From an uncultured Nitrosomonadales bacterium (lineage in GTDB: Bacteria; Pseudomonadota; Gammaproteobacteria; Burkholderiales; Gallionellaceae), in assembly GCA_903934275.1 (NCBI GenBank), contig CAIZNF010000037.1, forward strand, positions 1 to 11,568: a stretch of 11,568 bases of DNA, read 5' to 3'. Shown here in pieces: positions 5,617-11,568 of the stretch (position 1 is the first letter of the stretch; each line of letters opens with the position of its first letter). A program made the translations under genes and the position numbers. The notes beneath the pieces were generated by a model that saw nothing but the letters and a program-made list of their open reading frames with translations, had not been told where the DNA came from and ran no database searches.

Positions 5617-7263
5617 ATGTATTTCATAAAACCCACCGATCCGCACCCGATCACACCCGCTAAAGCGCTGCTGCTCGGCCTGCTGTGCCTGATCTGGCTG
5701 GGCATGGGACTGGTCGGGCACGATCCGTGGAAACCGGACGAGGCGACCAGCTTCGGGTTGATTTATTCCATGCTGCAAAGTGGCAACTGGCTGGTGCCCA
5801 CCCTCGCGGGCGAGCCGTATATGGACAAGCCCCCGCTGTATTACTGGACTGCCGCGCTGTCAGCCAAATTATTTTCACCGCTGCTGCCGCTGCACGACGG
5901 CGCGCGCCTCGCCAGCGGTTTTTACACCGCGTTTACCATGCTGTTTACCGGCCTCGCAAGCCGCAAGCTGTACGGCGAAAATCGCGGTTGGGCAGCGGCG
6001 GTTATCCTGATTGGTTGTCTTGGCATGCTGGTGCGGGCGCACCAGATGATCACCGATCTGGCGTTGCTCGCCGGTTGCGCGATGATGCTGTATGGTTTCG
6101 CGCAAAGCCAGGAGCGTGTTCTGCGCGCCGGTATCTGGATCGGCACCGGCATGGGCATCGGCTTCATGTCCAAGGGTTTCATTGCGCCGGTATTGTGCGC
6201 ACTCATTGCCGTGCTGTTGCCCGCGCTGTTTCAGAATTGGCGCAAGCGCAATTATTTGCGCAGCCTCGCTATCGCCGCACCATGCTCTCTGCCGTGGCTC
6301 ACCATTTGGCCGCTGCTGCTGTATCAGTACTCTCCGCAATTGTTCTCTGATTGGGCGTGGGCGCACAACATCGGCAACTGGCTGGATTACGCGAAAACTG
6401 TACCGGGTAAGGATGCCTTTTACTACCTGAAAAGTTTGCCGTGGCTGGCATGGCCAGCTTTGCCTCTGGCGGTATGGGCGGTGTGGCAATCGCGCAAACG
6501 CTTAGCGCAACGCGATGATTTGCAATTACCGCTGGTCTGCTTCGCGGTGATGCTGGTTACACTCAGTTTCGTGCCGAATATCAAAGAAGTGTTTGCTCTG
6601 CCGATGCTGCTGCCGATAGCTCTATTGGCGGCATCTTCGTTATCCATGCTGAAACGCGGCGCGGCCAACGCACTGGACTGGTTCGGGCTGATGACCTTCG
6701 CGCTGGTCGCCATCCTGATGTGGTGGGGATGGGCCGGTCTGTTGCTGGATAACCACGCCAAGATCACCATCTGGTTGAAAGATTACCAGCCCGGTTTCGA
6801 ACCGGAGTTTCATGCCATGCCGTTCGCTATCGCCATCATCGCCACCGTGCTGTGGCTGGTGCTGGTGTGGCGTGTCGGGCGTTCGATGCGTCGCGCGGTG
6901 GTGAATTGGTTATCTGGCATCACGTTGATTTGGATACTCGCCATGACGCTGTGGTTGCCGTGGCTGGACAGCGGTAAGAGCTACCGCAGCATGGTTGCCG
7001 CGCTGCAACATGCCATGCCGCAACAATATCAGTGCATCGGATACGATTACCTCGGCGACGGCCAACGTGCCATGCTGCATTATTTCGGCAATATCATTAC
7101 CAGGCACGATACTAAACACCGCTGCGACTTGCGTTTGATTCAGGGTGACCGTCTATCCAAACCGCTGCTCGACGAAACGCGCTGGAAAAAAACATGGGAA
7201 GGCAATCGCAAGGGCGATAAGAACGAACATTACCGGCTGTACCGGCGGGTTGATAAGCTGTGA
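5617..7263 (+). CDS. ArnT/PMT-like integral membrane glycosyltransferase (GT39/GT83 type)
   Basis: At 548 residues this is a predicted polytopic inner-membrane protein that transfers a sugar from a polyprenyl-phosphate donor on the periplasmic side. The first hydrophobic segment (about 15-33) is followed by the conserved acidic loop HDPWKPDEA (D41-E42) and then GNWLVPTLAGEPYMDKPPLYYW (57-77), the signature region of the ArnT family. Around ten to twelve membrane segments follow, then a soluble C-terminal tail from about residue 450 rich in charged residues. The acceptor (lipid A or another glycolipid or protein) cannot be told, so I give no symbol. The ATG at 5617 has only a weak AGG upstream, and an upstream repeat element forms its leader. 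It faces mutS tail to tail with 70 bp between; I see no terminator there. Confidence 0.88.
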   Translation: MYFIKPTDPHPITPAKALLLGLLCLIWLGMGLVGHDPWKPDEATSFGLIYSMLQSGNWLVPTLAGEPYMDKPPLYYWTAALSAKLFSPLLPLHDGARLASGFYTAFTMLFTGLASRKLYGENRGWAAAVILIGCLGMLVRAHQMITDLALLAGCAMMLYGFAQSQERVLRAGIWIGTGMGIGFMSKGFIAPVLCALIAVLLPALFQNWRKRNYLRSLAIAAPCSLPWLTIWPLLLYQYSPQLFSDWAWAHNIGNWLDYAKTVPGKDAFYYLKSLPWLAWPALPLAVWAVWQSRKRLAQRDDLQLPLVCFAVMLVTLSFVPNIKEVFALPMLLPIALLAASSLSMLKRGAANALDWFGLMTFALVAILMWWGWAGLLLDNHAKITIWLKDYQPGFEPEFHAMPFAIAIIATVLWLVLVWRVGRSMRRAVVNWLSGITLIWILAMTLWLPWLDSGKSYRSMVAALQHAMPQQYQCIGYDYLGDGQRAMLHYFGNIITRHDTKHRCDLRLIQGDRLSKPLLDETRWKKTWEGNRKGDKNEHYRLYRRVDKL

Positions 7264-7333
7264 ATGGGTAAGGGGTAAGGGGGAATGACGATTTGCAGAT
7301 GCGCGATTCGAGTAATGGCACACACTTCTACAG

Positions 7334-9922
7334 CTACAACTTTTTCAACTGATACAGCTTTTCCAGTGCGTCTTTCGGGCTCATTTCATCGGGCTGCATT
7401 TCGCGCAGCAATTTCAGCACCGGATGCTCTTCCGGCTCCGGTATCTCTGGCCTTCGGTCGAACAGGTCGCCCTGCGGATTCTGAGCGGCGCTATTTTGTT
7501 CCAGCTTGCGTAATTGTTTCTTCGCAGCCTTGATAACATCAAGGGGTACGCCTGCGAGGGCTGCGACTTGCAGACCGTAGCTCTGGCTGGCTGCGCCTTC
7601 ATTGACGCTGTGCAGGAACACGATGCTGTGCTGATGTTCGATGGCGGCGAGGTGGACATTGGCGAGTTGCGAGTATTCTTCGGCGAGCCGCGTCAATTCG
7701 AAATAATGCGTGGCGAACAGGGTGTAGCTGCGGTTGTTTTCCAGCAGGTGGCGCGCGATCGCGTAGGCCAAGGCTAGACCGTCGAAGGTGGAGGTGCCGC
7801 GCCCAATCTCGTCCACCAGCACCAAGCTTTTTTCGGTGGCGTTGTGCAGGATGTTGGCGGCCTCGGTCATCTCGACCATAAAGGTGGAGCGCCCGCTGGC
7901 GAGGTCGTCGGATGCGCCGATGCGGGTGAATATCTGGTCGATTTCGCCGAGCGTTGCTTGCTGTGCCGGGACGAAACAGCCGACATGCGCGAGCAGCGCG
8001 ATGAGCGCGACCTGGCGCATGTAGGTGGATTTTCCGCCCATGTTCGGGCCGGTGATCAGCAGCATGCGGCGCGCATCAGAAAGCGCGGTGTCGTTCGGTG
8101 TGAAGCGCCCAGACTGGCTTTGTATTTGGGCTTCCACCACCGGATGGCGGCCTTGCGTGATGTTGATTTGTGCATCGTCGCTGAACTGCGGAGCGCTGAA
8201 ATTCAGCGTGGCAGCACGCTCGGCGAAGGTAGCGAGCACATCGAGTTCGGCGATGGCGGCGGAGATGCGTTGCAGTTGCGGGATAAAGGGCGCAAGTTGG
8301 TCGAGCAGTTTTTCGTAGAGGAATTTTTCGCGCGCCAGCGCTCGCTCGTTGGCGGACAGCGCCTTGTCCTCGAAGGTCTTCAGTTCCGGCGTGATGTAGC
8401 GCTCGGCGTTCTTCAGCGTCTGGCGGCGGCGGTAATCATCCGGCACGTTGACGGATTGGGCAGCGCTCACTTCGATGTAGAAGCCATGCACGCGGTTGTA
8501 TTCGACTTTCAGCGTGGCGATGCCGGTGCGCGCCCGTTCGCGCGCTTCCAGCGCCAGCAGGAAGTCGCCGCAATTGCTTTGGATGCCGCGCAGCTCGTCG
8601 AGTTCGGCATCGAAGCCGTCGGCGATTACGCCGCCCTCGCGCAGGATCGATGAAGGTTCGGCGCGCAGGGAATTTTGCAGAATGGCGACAAGTTGCGTGT
8701 CGGTTTGTAAGGCATCGCCCAACATTGACAGCAATGCAGGTGGTCCCCCCCTCTCCCCAACCCTCTCCCGCGAGGGGAGAGGGGGCAGGGCGGTTTGTAG
8801 TTGTGGCAAAGTCAGCAGGGTGTCGCGCAGGCCGGACAGGTCGCGTGGTCGCGCGCTACGCAGGGCGATGCGCGCGGTGATACGTTCCACGTCTACGCAG
8901 GGTTTGAGGTGGTCGCGGATTGAGCGGTGCAGATCGCTCAGTTGCTCTCCTGCATCCAGCCTTGCGCGCAGCACACTTCTATCCCTTAGCGGATGGTGCA
9001 GCCAGTGGTGCAGCAGGCGGCTACCCATGTTGGTGGCGCAGGTGTCGAGCAGGGAGAGTAGGGTGGGGGCGGGTTCACCGCGCAGGGTCTGGGTGATTTC
9101 CAGATTGCGCCGCGTCGCCGCATCCATGCGCACATATTGATCCGCGCTGTACACCTGCAATCTGCAGATGTGGCTGATGCCTTGGCCTTGCGTGAGCTTC
9201 GCGTAACCGAGCAGCGCGCCCGCCGCTTCGACCCCGATGCTGTAATCGTCGCAGCCGAATCCTGCGAGATCGAGCGTGGCGAATTGTTGGCACAGCGCGC
9301 GGCGCGCTGTTTCGAGGTCGAAGTGCCAGTCTGGCAGCGTCTTGAAAGCCGCATGGATATTGGCTTGCAGACGAGTGTTCTCGGTATGCAAAATCTCCGA
9401 TGGTTGCAGGCGTTCCAATTCGGCGGACAGATTTTCGGTAGTCGTTTCGCAGACGAAAAATTGGCCGGAGGCGAGATTTAGCCAAGCTAGCCCCATCTTG
9501 CCATGTCGTTCATGCAGTGCCAGTAACAGGCAGTCGCGCTTTTCTTCCAGTAACGCGGAGTCGGTAACTGTGCCCGGCGTGACGATGCGCATCACTTTTC
9601 GTTCAACAGGCCCTTTGCTGGTGGCGGGGTCGCCGATCTGTTCGCAAATCGCCACCGATTCGCCCAGCTTGACCAGACGCGCCAGATATTGCTCGGCGGC
9701 ATGATACGGAACGCCAGCCATCTTGATCGGTTGACCGTTGGATGCGCCGCGTTGGGTCAACGTAATGTCGAGCAGCTTGGCTGCACGCGCGGCATCTTCA
9801 TGGAACAGTTCGTAGAAATCCCCCATGCGGTAAAACAGCAGCATGTCGGGATGCTCTGCCTTGATGCGAAAATATTGCTGCATCATTGGCGTGTGGGTTA
9901 ACTCTTTGATTTTTTCGCTCAC
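7334..9922 (-). CDS. mutS: DNA mismatch repair protein MutS
   Basis: MutS binds mismatches and small loops as a dimer and recruits MutL in an ATP-dependent way. The 862-residue protein has the mismatch-reading FYE motif at 36-38, matching the E. coli numbering. The connector, core, clamp and ATPase domains follow. Walker [10 protein letters not shown] is at 625-633, the Walker B acidic pair DE at 704-705 followed by [10 protein letters not shown], and the signature region [16 protein letters not shown] lies between them. The C-terminal helical segment ending in [11 protein letters not shown] is also present. The start is a GTG at 9922: the residues before the first ATG-coded Met (residue 13) match the usual family N-terminus, although no good ribosome binding site is visible. 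Compared with E. coli MutS it is longer by about eleven residues around 379-394, where a dispersed GC-rich repeat lies in frame (8744-8787). Confidence 0.97.
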   Translation of the reverse strand: MSEKIKELTHTPMMQQYFRIKAEHPDMLLFYRMGDFYELFHEDAARAAKLLDITLTQRGASNGQPIKMAGVPYHAAEQYLARLVKLGESVAICEQIGDPATSKGPVERKVMRIVTPGTVTDSALLEEKRDCLLLALHERHGKMGLAWLNLASGQFFVCETTTENLSAELERLQPSEILHTENTRLQANIHAAFKTLPDWHFDLETARRALCQQFATLDLAGFGCDDYSIGVEAAGALLGYAKLTQGQGISHICRLQVYSADQYVRMDAATRRNLEITQTLRGEPAPTLLSLLDTCATNMGSRLLHHWLHHPLRDRSVLRARLDAGEQLSDLHRSIRDHLKPCVDVERITARIALRSARPRDLSGLRDTLLTLPQLQTALPPLPSRERVGERGGPPALLSMLGDALQTDTQLVAILQNSLRAEPSSILREGGVIADGFDAELDELRGIQSNCGDFLLALEARERARTGIATLKVEYNRVHGFYIEVSAAQSVNVPDDYRRRQTLKNAERYITPELKTFEDKALSANERALAREKFLYEKLLDQLAPFIPQLQRISAAIAELDVLATFAERAATLNFSAPQFSDDAQINITQGRHPVVEAQIQSQSGRFTPNDTALSDARRMLLITGPNMGGKSTYMRQVALIALLAHVGCFVPAQQATLGEIDQIFTRIGASDDLASGRSTFMVEMTEAANILHNATEKSLVLVDEIGRGTSTFDGLALAYAIARHLLENNRSYTLFATHYFELTRLAEEYSQLANVHLAAIEHQHSIVFLHSVNEGAASQSYGLQVAALAGVPLDVIKAAKKQLRKLEQNSAAQNPQGDLFDRRPEIPEPEEHPVLKLLREMQPDEMSPKDALEKLYQLKKL
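8744..8787 (+). repeat. GC-rich hairpin repeat inserted in frame in mutS
   Basis: The plus strand carries a C-rich run, CTCTCCCCAA and then a perfect stem CCCTCTCCC-GCGAG-GGGAGAGGG (8761-8783). This resembles the C-rich arm of the intergenic repeats at 3540-3570 and 3830-3860. On the coding strand it is translated as [13 protein letters not shown], the kind of peptide produced when such repeats fall in genes. It maps to about residues 379-394 of MutS, in a segment between core-domain helices that in E. coli MutS is about eleven residues shorter. Confidence 0.75.
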
Positions 9923-9996
9923 GTTGTCTGGCTCGAATCTGCGTTACAAACAATGATGTTTTTGTAGGAGGTGCAATCTATGCAACAGTTAGCGAT

Positions 9997-10020
9997 GGTG
10001 CGTAGAACGCACCCTACGGT
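9997..10020 (-). repeat. REP-like element, copy 2
   Basis: Read on the minus strand this is ACCGTAG followed by the perfect hairpin GGTGCGT-TCT-ACGCACC. The head and first four stem bases are identical to the copy at 5357-5380. It lies 75 bp upstream of the mutS start codon. The rest of 9923-10148 holds no gene that I can support, though the structured segment at 10035-10142 is noted separately. Confidence 0.65.
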
Positions 10021-10034
10021 ATTTTTGCTTCTAT

Positions 10035-10142
10035 TGGGGGCTGGAGTAATTTTTTGCCAGAGAGATATTTTTCATTATGCAGGATGCTGGCGCATTGAAA
10101 TCGGTGCCTTGCAATCAAGGCCAATAAGCGAGATAGCCCCCA
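10035..10142. other. Nested inverted repeats that could fold as a three-way junction
   Basis: TGGGGGCT (10035-10042) and AGCCCCCA (10135-10142) are exact reverse complements and would close a 108-nt unit. Inside are GCCAG (10056-10060) with CTGGC (10087-10091), and GCCTTG-CAAT-CAAGGC (10106-10121). The segment lies between mutS and the stop codon of the small membrane protein gene. It could be the 3' untranslated end of the suhB transcript or a separate RNA. No T-tract follows the inner hairpin on either strand, so it is not a standard terminator. Confidence 0.3.
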
Positions 10143-10148
10143 GAGCAA

Positions 10149-10451
10149 TCATTTCCCTTTTGTGTTTTTGGGGGAAGCAGCGAGAAATTCTGCATTGGCC
10201 TCTTTTTTGGCCTTGTCGATGCGAAGGTATGTCCATACGACATAGAGCACCAGTCCAGCAACGGCGAGGTAGATGCCTAGCCACGCCCCAGACCCATTGC
10301 GTGCTGCATCTTGTTCGGAAGTCAGGGAGAATATGCCAACGGCAATCGATGCGAGCACGATCACGCCGCCATGCATTATCTGGATAGGGCGATAGGGTAT
10401 GTATTTTTGCATTTTCTCCTTAATAAGGAGTTCAAGTTTTGGGTCATTCAT
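10149..10451 (-). CDS. Small two-helix membrane protein, function unknown
   Basis: I do not recognise this 100-residue protein. It has a charged N-terminus (1-22), a first hydrophobic segment at about 25-44 (containing GGVIVLASIAVGIF), a short loop at 45-54, a second hydrophobic segment at about 55-76 (containing WLGIYLAVAGLVLYVVW) and a lysine-rich C-terminal tail (77-100). By the positive-inside rule both ends should face the cytoplasm. ATG 10451 has AGAGG nine bases upstream. The gene begins 28 bp after suhB on the same strand, so the two are probably cotranscribed, but nothing in the sequence ties it to inositol phosphatase activity. It resembles the many small conserved inner-membrane proteins of proteobacteria. 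The plus-strand frame across it is a shadow. Confidence 0.75.
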   Translation of the reverse strand: MNDPKLELLIKEKMQKYIPYRPIQIMHGGVIVLASIAVGIFSLTSEQDAARNGSGAWLGIYLAVAGLVLYVVWTYLRIDKAKKEANAEFLAASPKNTKGK

Positions 10452-10479
10452 AACCGTAGGCCTCTAAAAACATAGATTT

Positions 10480-11298
10480 TCATTTTACAAGTTTCGCGGG
10501 ATGTCCGCTCAGTGCAGGGGTCAAATGTGGTGCCATCACTTGCAGCAGCAGCGGGTGGATATTTGGATTGCCCGCGCAGATGTATCCGGTCTTGAGATAG
10601 GTTTCGTTGTTTTGCAGGTCGCTGACCATGCCGCCCGCTTCGGTAATCAGCAGGCAACCTGCGGCCATGTCCCACGGTTTGAGCCCGATTTCAAAAAATC
10701 CGTCGTAGCGCCCGGCGGCCACCCACGCCAAATCAAGCGCGGCAGAACCGGGGCGGCGCAGGCCAGAGGTCTTCTGTATCAGATCTTTAAAGATGCCGAT
10801 ATAAGCATCCATGTGCTCGAACCGTGTGTAGGGGAAACCGGTCCCGATCAAGCTGTCGGCCAAGTGCAGGCGTTTAGTGACACGCAGACGTTTGTCGTTG
10901 AGAAACGCACCGCGCCCGCGCGTAGCGGTAAATAATTCGTTTTTGACCGGGTCGTACACCACCGCCTGGGTGATGATGCCTTTGTGCTGCAAGGCGATGG
11001 ACACGGAATATTGCGGCAGGCCGTGCAAGAAATTGGTCGTGCCATCGAGCGGATCGATGATCCACAGGAACTCCGATTCGCCTTGAGAGCCGCTCTCTTC
11101 TGCTAGAATTGCATGAGTCGGATAGGCTTCCAGCAATGTCTGGATGATGGTTTGCTCGGCGGCACGATCCACTTCGCTGACGAAATCCGCGTGAGATTTT
11201 TTGGTAATGGTGAGGTGGTCGATCTTGTCGGCGGAGCGGTGAATCAGATTGCCAGCGCGCCGCGCGGCCTTCACCGCGATGTTGAGCATGGGATGCAT
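10480..11298 (-). CDS. suhB: Inositol-1-monophosphatase SuhB
   Basis: This is a Mg2+-dependent inositol monophosphatase; in E. coli SuhB also joins the NusA-containing rRNA transcription antitermination complex. The 272-residue protein has all the family motifs: AEESG with E67, [10 protein letters not shown] with D82 and D85, [20 protein letters not shown] (181-200) and KPWDMAAG with D210. The frame is open further upstream, to 11451, but the start is clearly ATG 11298: [17 protein letters not shown] there matches the N-terminus of the family, and the extra 51 residues do not. AAAGG precedes the ATG at a rather long distance of about 12 bases. The C-terminal tail after residue 260 is a few residues longer than E. 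coli's. It is the first gene of a likely two-gene unit with the small membrane protein gene. Confidence 0.95.
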   Translation of the reverse strand: MHPMLNIAVKAARRAGNLIHRSADKIDHLTITKKSHADFVSEVDRAAEQTIIQTLLEAYPTHAILAEESGSQGESEFLWIIDPLDGTTNFLHGLPQYSVSIALQHKGIITQAVVYDPVKNELFTATRGRGAFLNDKRLRVTKRLHLADSLIGTGFPYTRFEHMDAYIGIFKDLIQKTSGLRRPGSAALDLAWVAAGRYDGFFEIGLKPWDMAAGCLLITEAGGMVSDLQNNETYLKTGYICAGNPNIHPLLLQVMAPHLTPALSGHPAKLVK

Positions 11299-11568
11299 AT
11301 TAGACTGTGACCTTTTTAATGAGCTATAAATTTCAGGCCGCATTTTAGCGTGTAAGGCGCGATAAGCGTAGTGCATTGCACCGGATATTTGCACAAGTTG
11401 GCGCAACACCCCGTCTCCGGGGCTATGTAGTGTTTGCCAGAAAACCTCCACTTCTCAATAACTGCGCGGTTTCATGCAGACTTTAATTGGATCGAAGATT
11501 CGCTGAAAAACTGAATTTGCAGGCTTTCTACTACAGATTTATGTGGCAAGGCATAGGTTTTGTCTGAA
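11299..11568. other. Non-coding right end of the window
   Basis: I find no convincing gene in these 270 bp. They contain the suhB leader on the minus strand, including a TAAAAT that could be a -10 without a clear -35. They also contain a small hairpin CCCCG-GAGA-CGGGG (minus strand, 11409-11422), which has a GNRA-type loop. A minus-strand frame from the window edge to a TGA at 11472-11474 is open for 31 codons and could be the tail of an upstream gene. That length is within chance. Confidence 0.4.

Noticed and set aside
7844..8653. Long plus-strand open frame (269 codons) across mutS
   Set aside because: It is antisense to the unmistakable mutS gene and rich in residues typical of a shadow frame; no family features.
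9971..10387. Plus-strand open frame with a good Shine-Dalgarno (TAGGAGG) before ATG 9980
   Set aside because: It reads through the REP hairpin and then lies antisense to the small membrane protein gene; the protein has no recognisable pattern beyond a few hydrophobic residues.
10453..10465. Another ACCGTAG head, resembling the REP elements
   Set aside because: It is not followed by the GGTG hairpin, only by a short AGGCCT palindrome.
10480..10530. LTPALS near the C-terminus of SuhB resembles peptides produced by GC-rich repeats
   Set aside because: The DNA there lacks the C-rich palindrome; the similarity is only a few residues and probably chance.
11472..11567. Minus-strand frame open to the window edge, 31 codons
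   Set aside because: Too short to support, no recognised motif, and a run of this length is expected by chance fairly often.
1..11568. Search for CRISPR arrays, tRNA or rRNA genes, toxin-antitoxin or defence genes
   Set aside because: No regularly spaced direct repeats, cloverleaf sequences or recognisable defence proteins were seen on either strand.

Overview
The window looks like ordinary chromosome of a Gram-negative proteobacterium, most likely a betaproteobacterium. That placement rests on the housekeeping set (IspB-type octaprenyl diphosphate synthase, SuhB beginning MHPML, zinc-ribbon L31, MutS close to the E. coli form), a moderately GC-rich composition and dispersed REP-like hairpin repeats. 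No single marker fixes the genus, so the taxonomy is inference. I found no phage, CRISPR array, defence island or complete insertion sequence, and no coding region that clearly points to an undescribed multi-gene system. The unexpected content lies in short dispersed elements between, and in one case inside, the genes.

Layout. Positions 43-504 (minus) encode an unassigned small helix-turn-helix protein with an internal tandem duplication. Next to it is the 5' stub of an IS30-like transposase (573-632, plus), cut off at a GC-rich hairpin repeat (630-664). Then come two minus-strand genes: ispB (667-1629, side chain of ubiquinone) and an MHS-type major facilitator transporter (1797-3050). Divergent from the transporter is rpmE (3221-3433, plus) with a good sigma70 promoter. 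The 484-bp gap 3434-3917 holds two copies of a short repeat, a strong intrinsic terminator and a possible small RNA. It is followed by a lipoprotein M48 metalloprotease (3918-5339, plus), another repeat cluster (5357-5600) and an ArnT/PMT-like membrane glycosyltransferase (5617-7263, plus). Convergent to that is mutS (7334-9922, minus). After a 226-bp spacer with a REP hairpin and a possible folded RNA come a small two-helix membrane protein (10149-10451, minus) and suhB (10480-11298, minus), probably one transcript. The last 270 bp hold no recognisable gene.

The main observation is a short repeat family. Two near-identical copies with a 129-bp core (3540-3668 and 5427-5555) lie in opposite orientation on either side of the M48 gene. 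A third copy (3830-3898) lacks 60 bp of the interior. The copies carry imperfect terminal inverted repeats built on TGAAACTCGC, like a MITE. Simpler elements resembling only the C-rich hairpin part occur at the 3' end of ispB and inside mutS, where one adds roughly a dozen codons in frame. A second family, REPs with a GTAG head plus hairpin, has two copies whose stems differ by compensatory changes.
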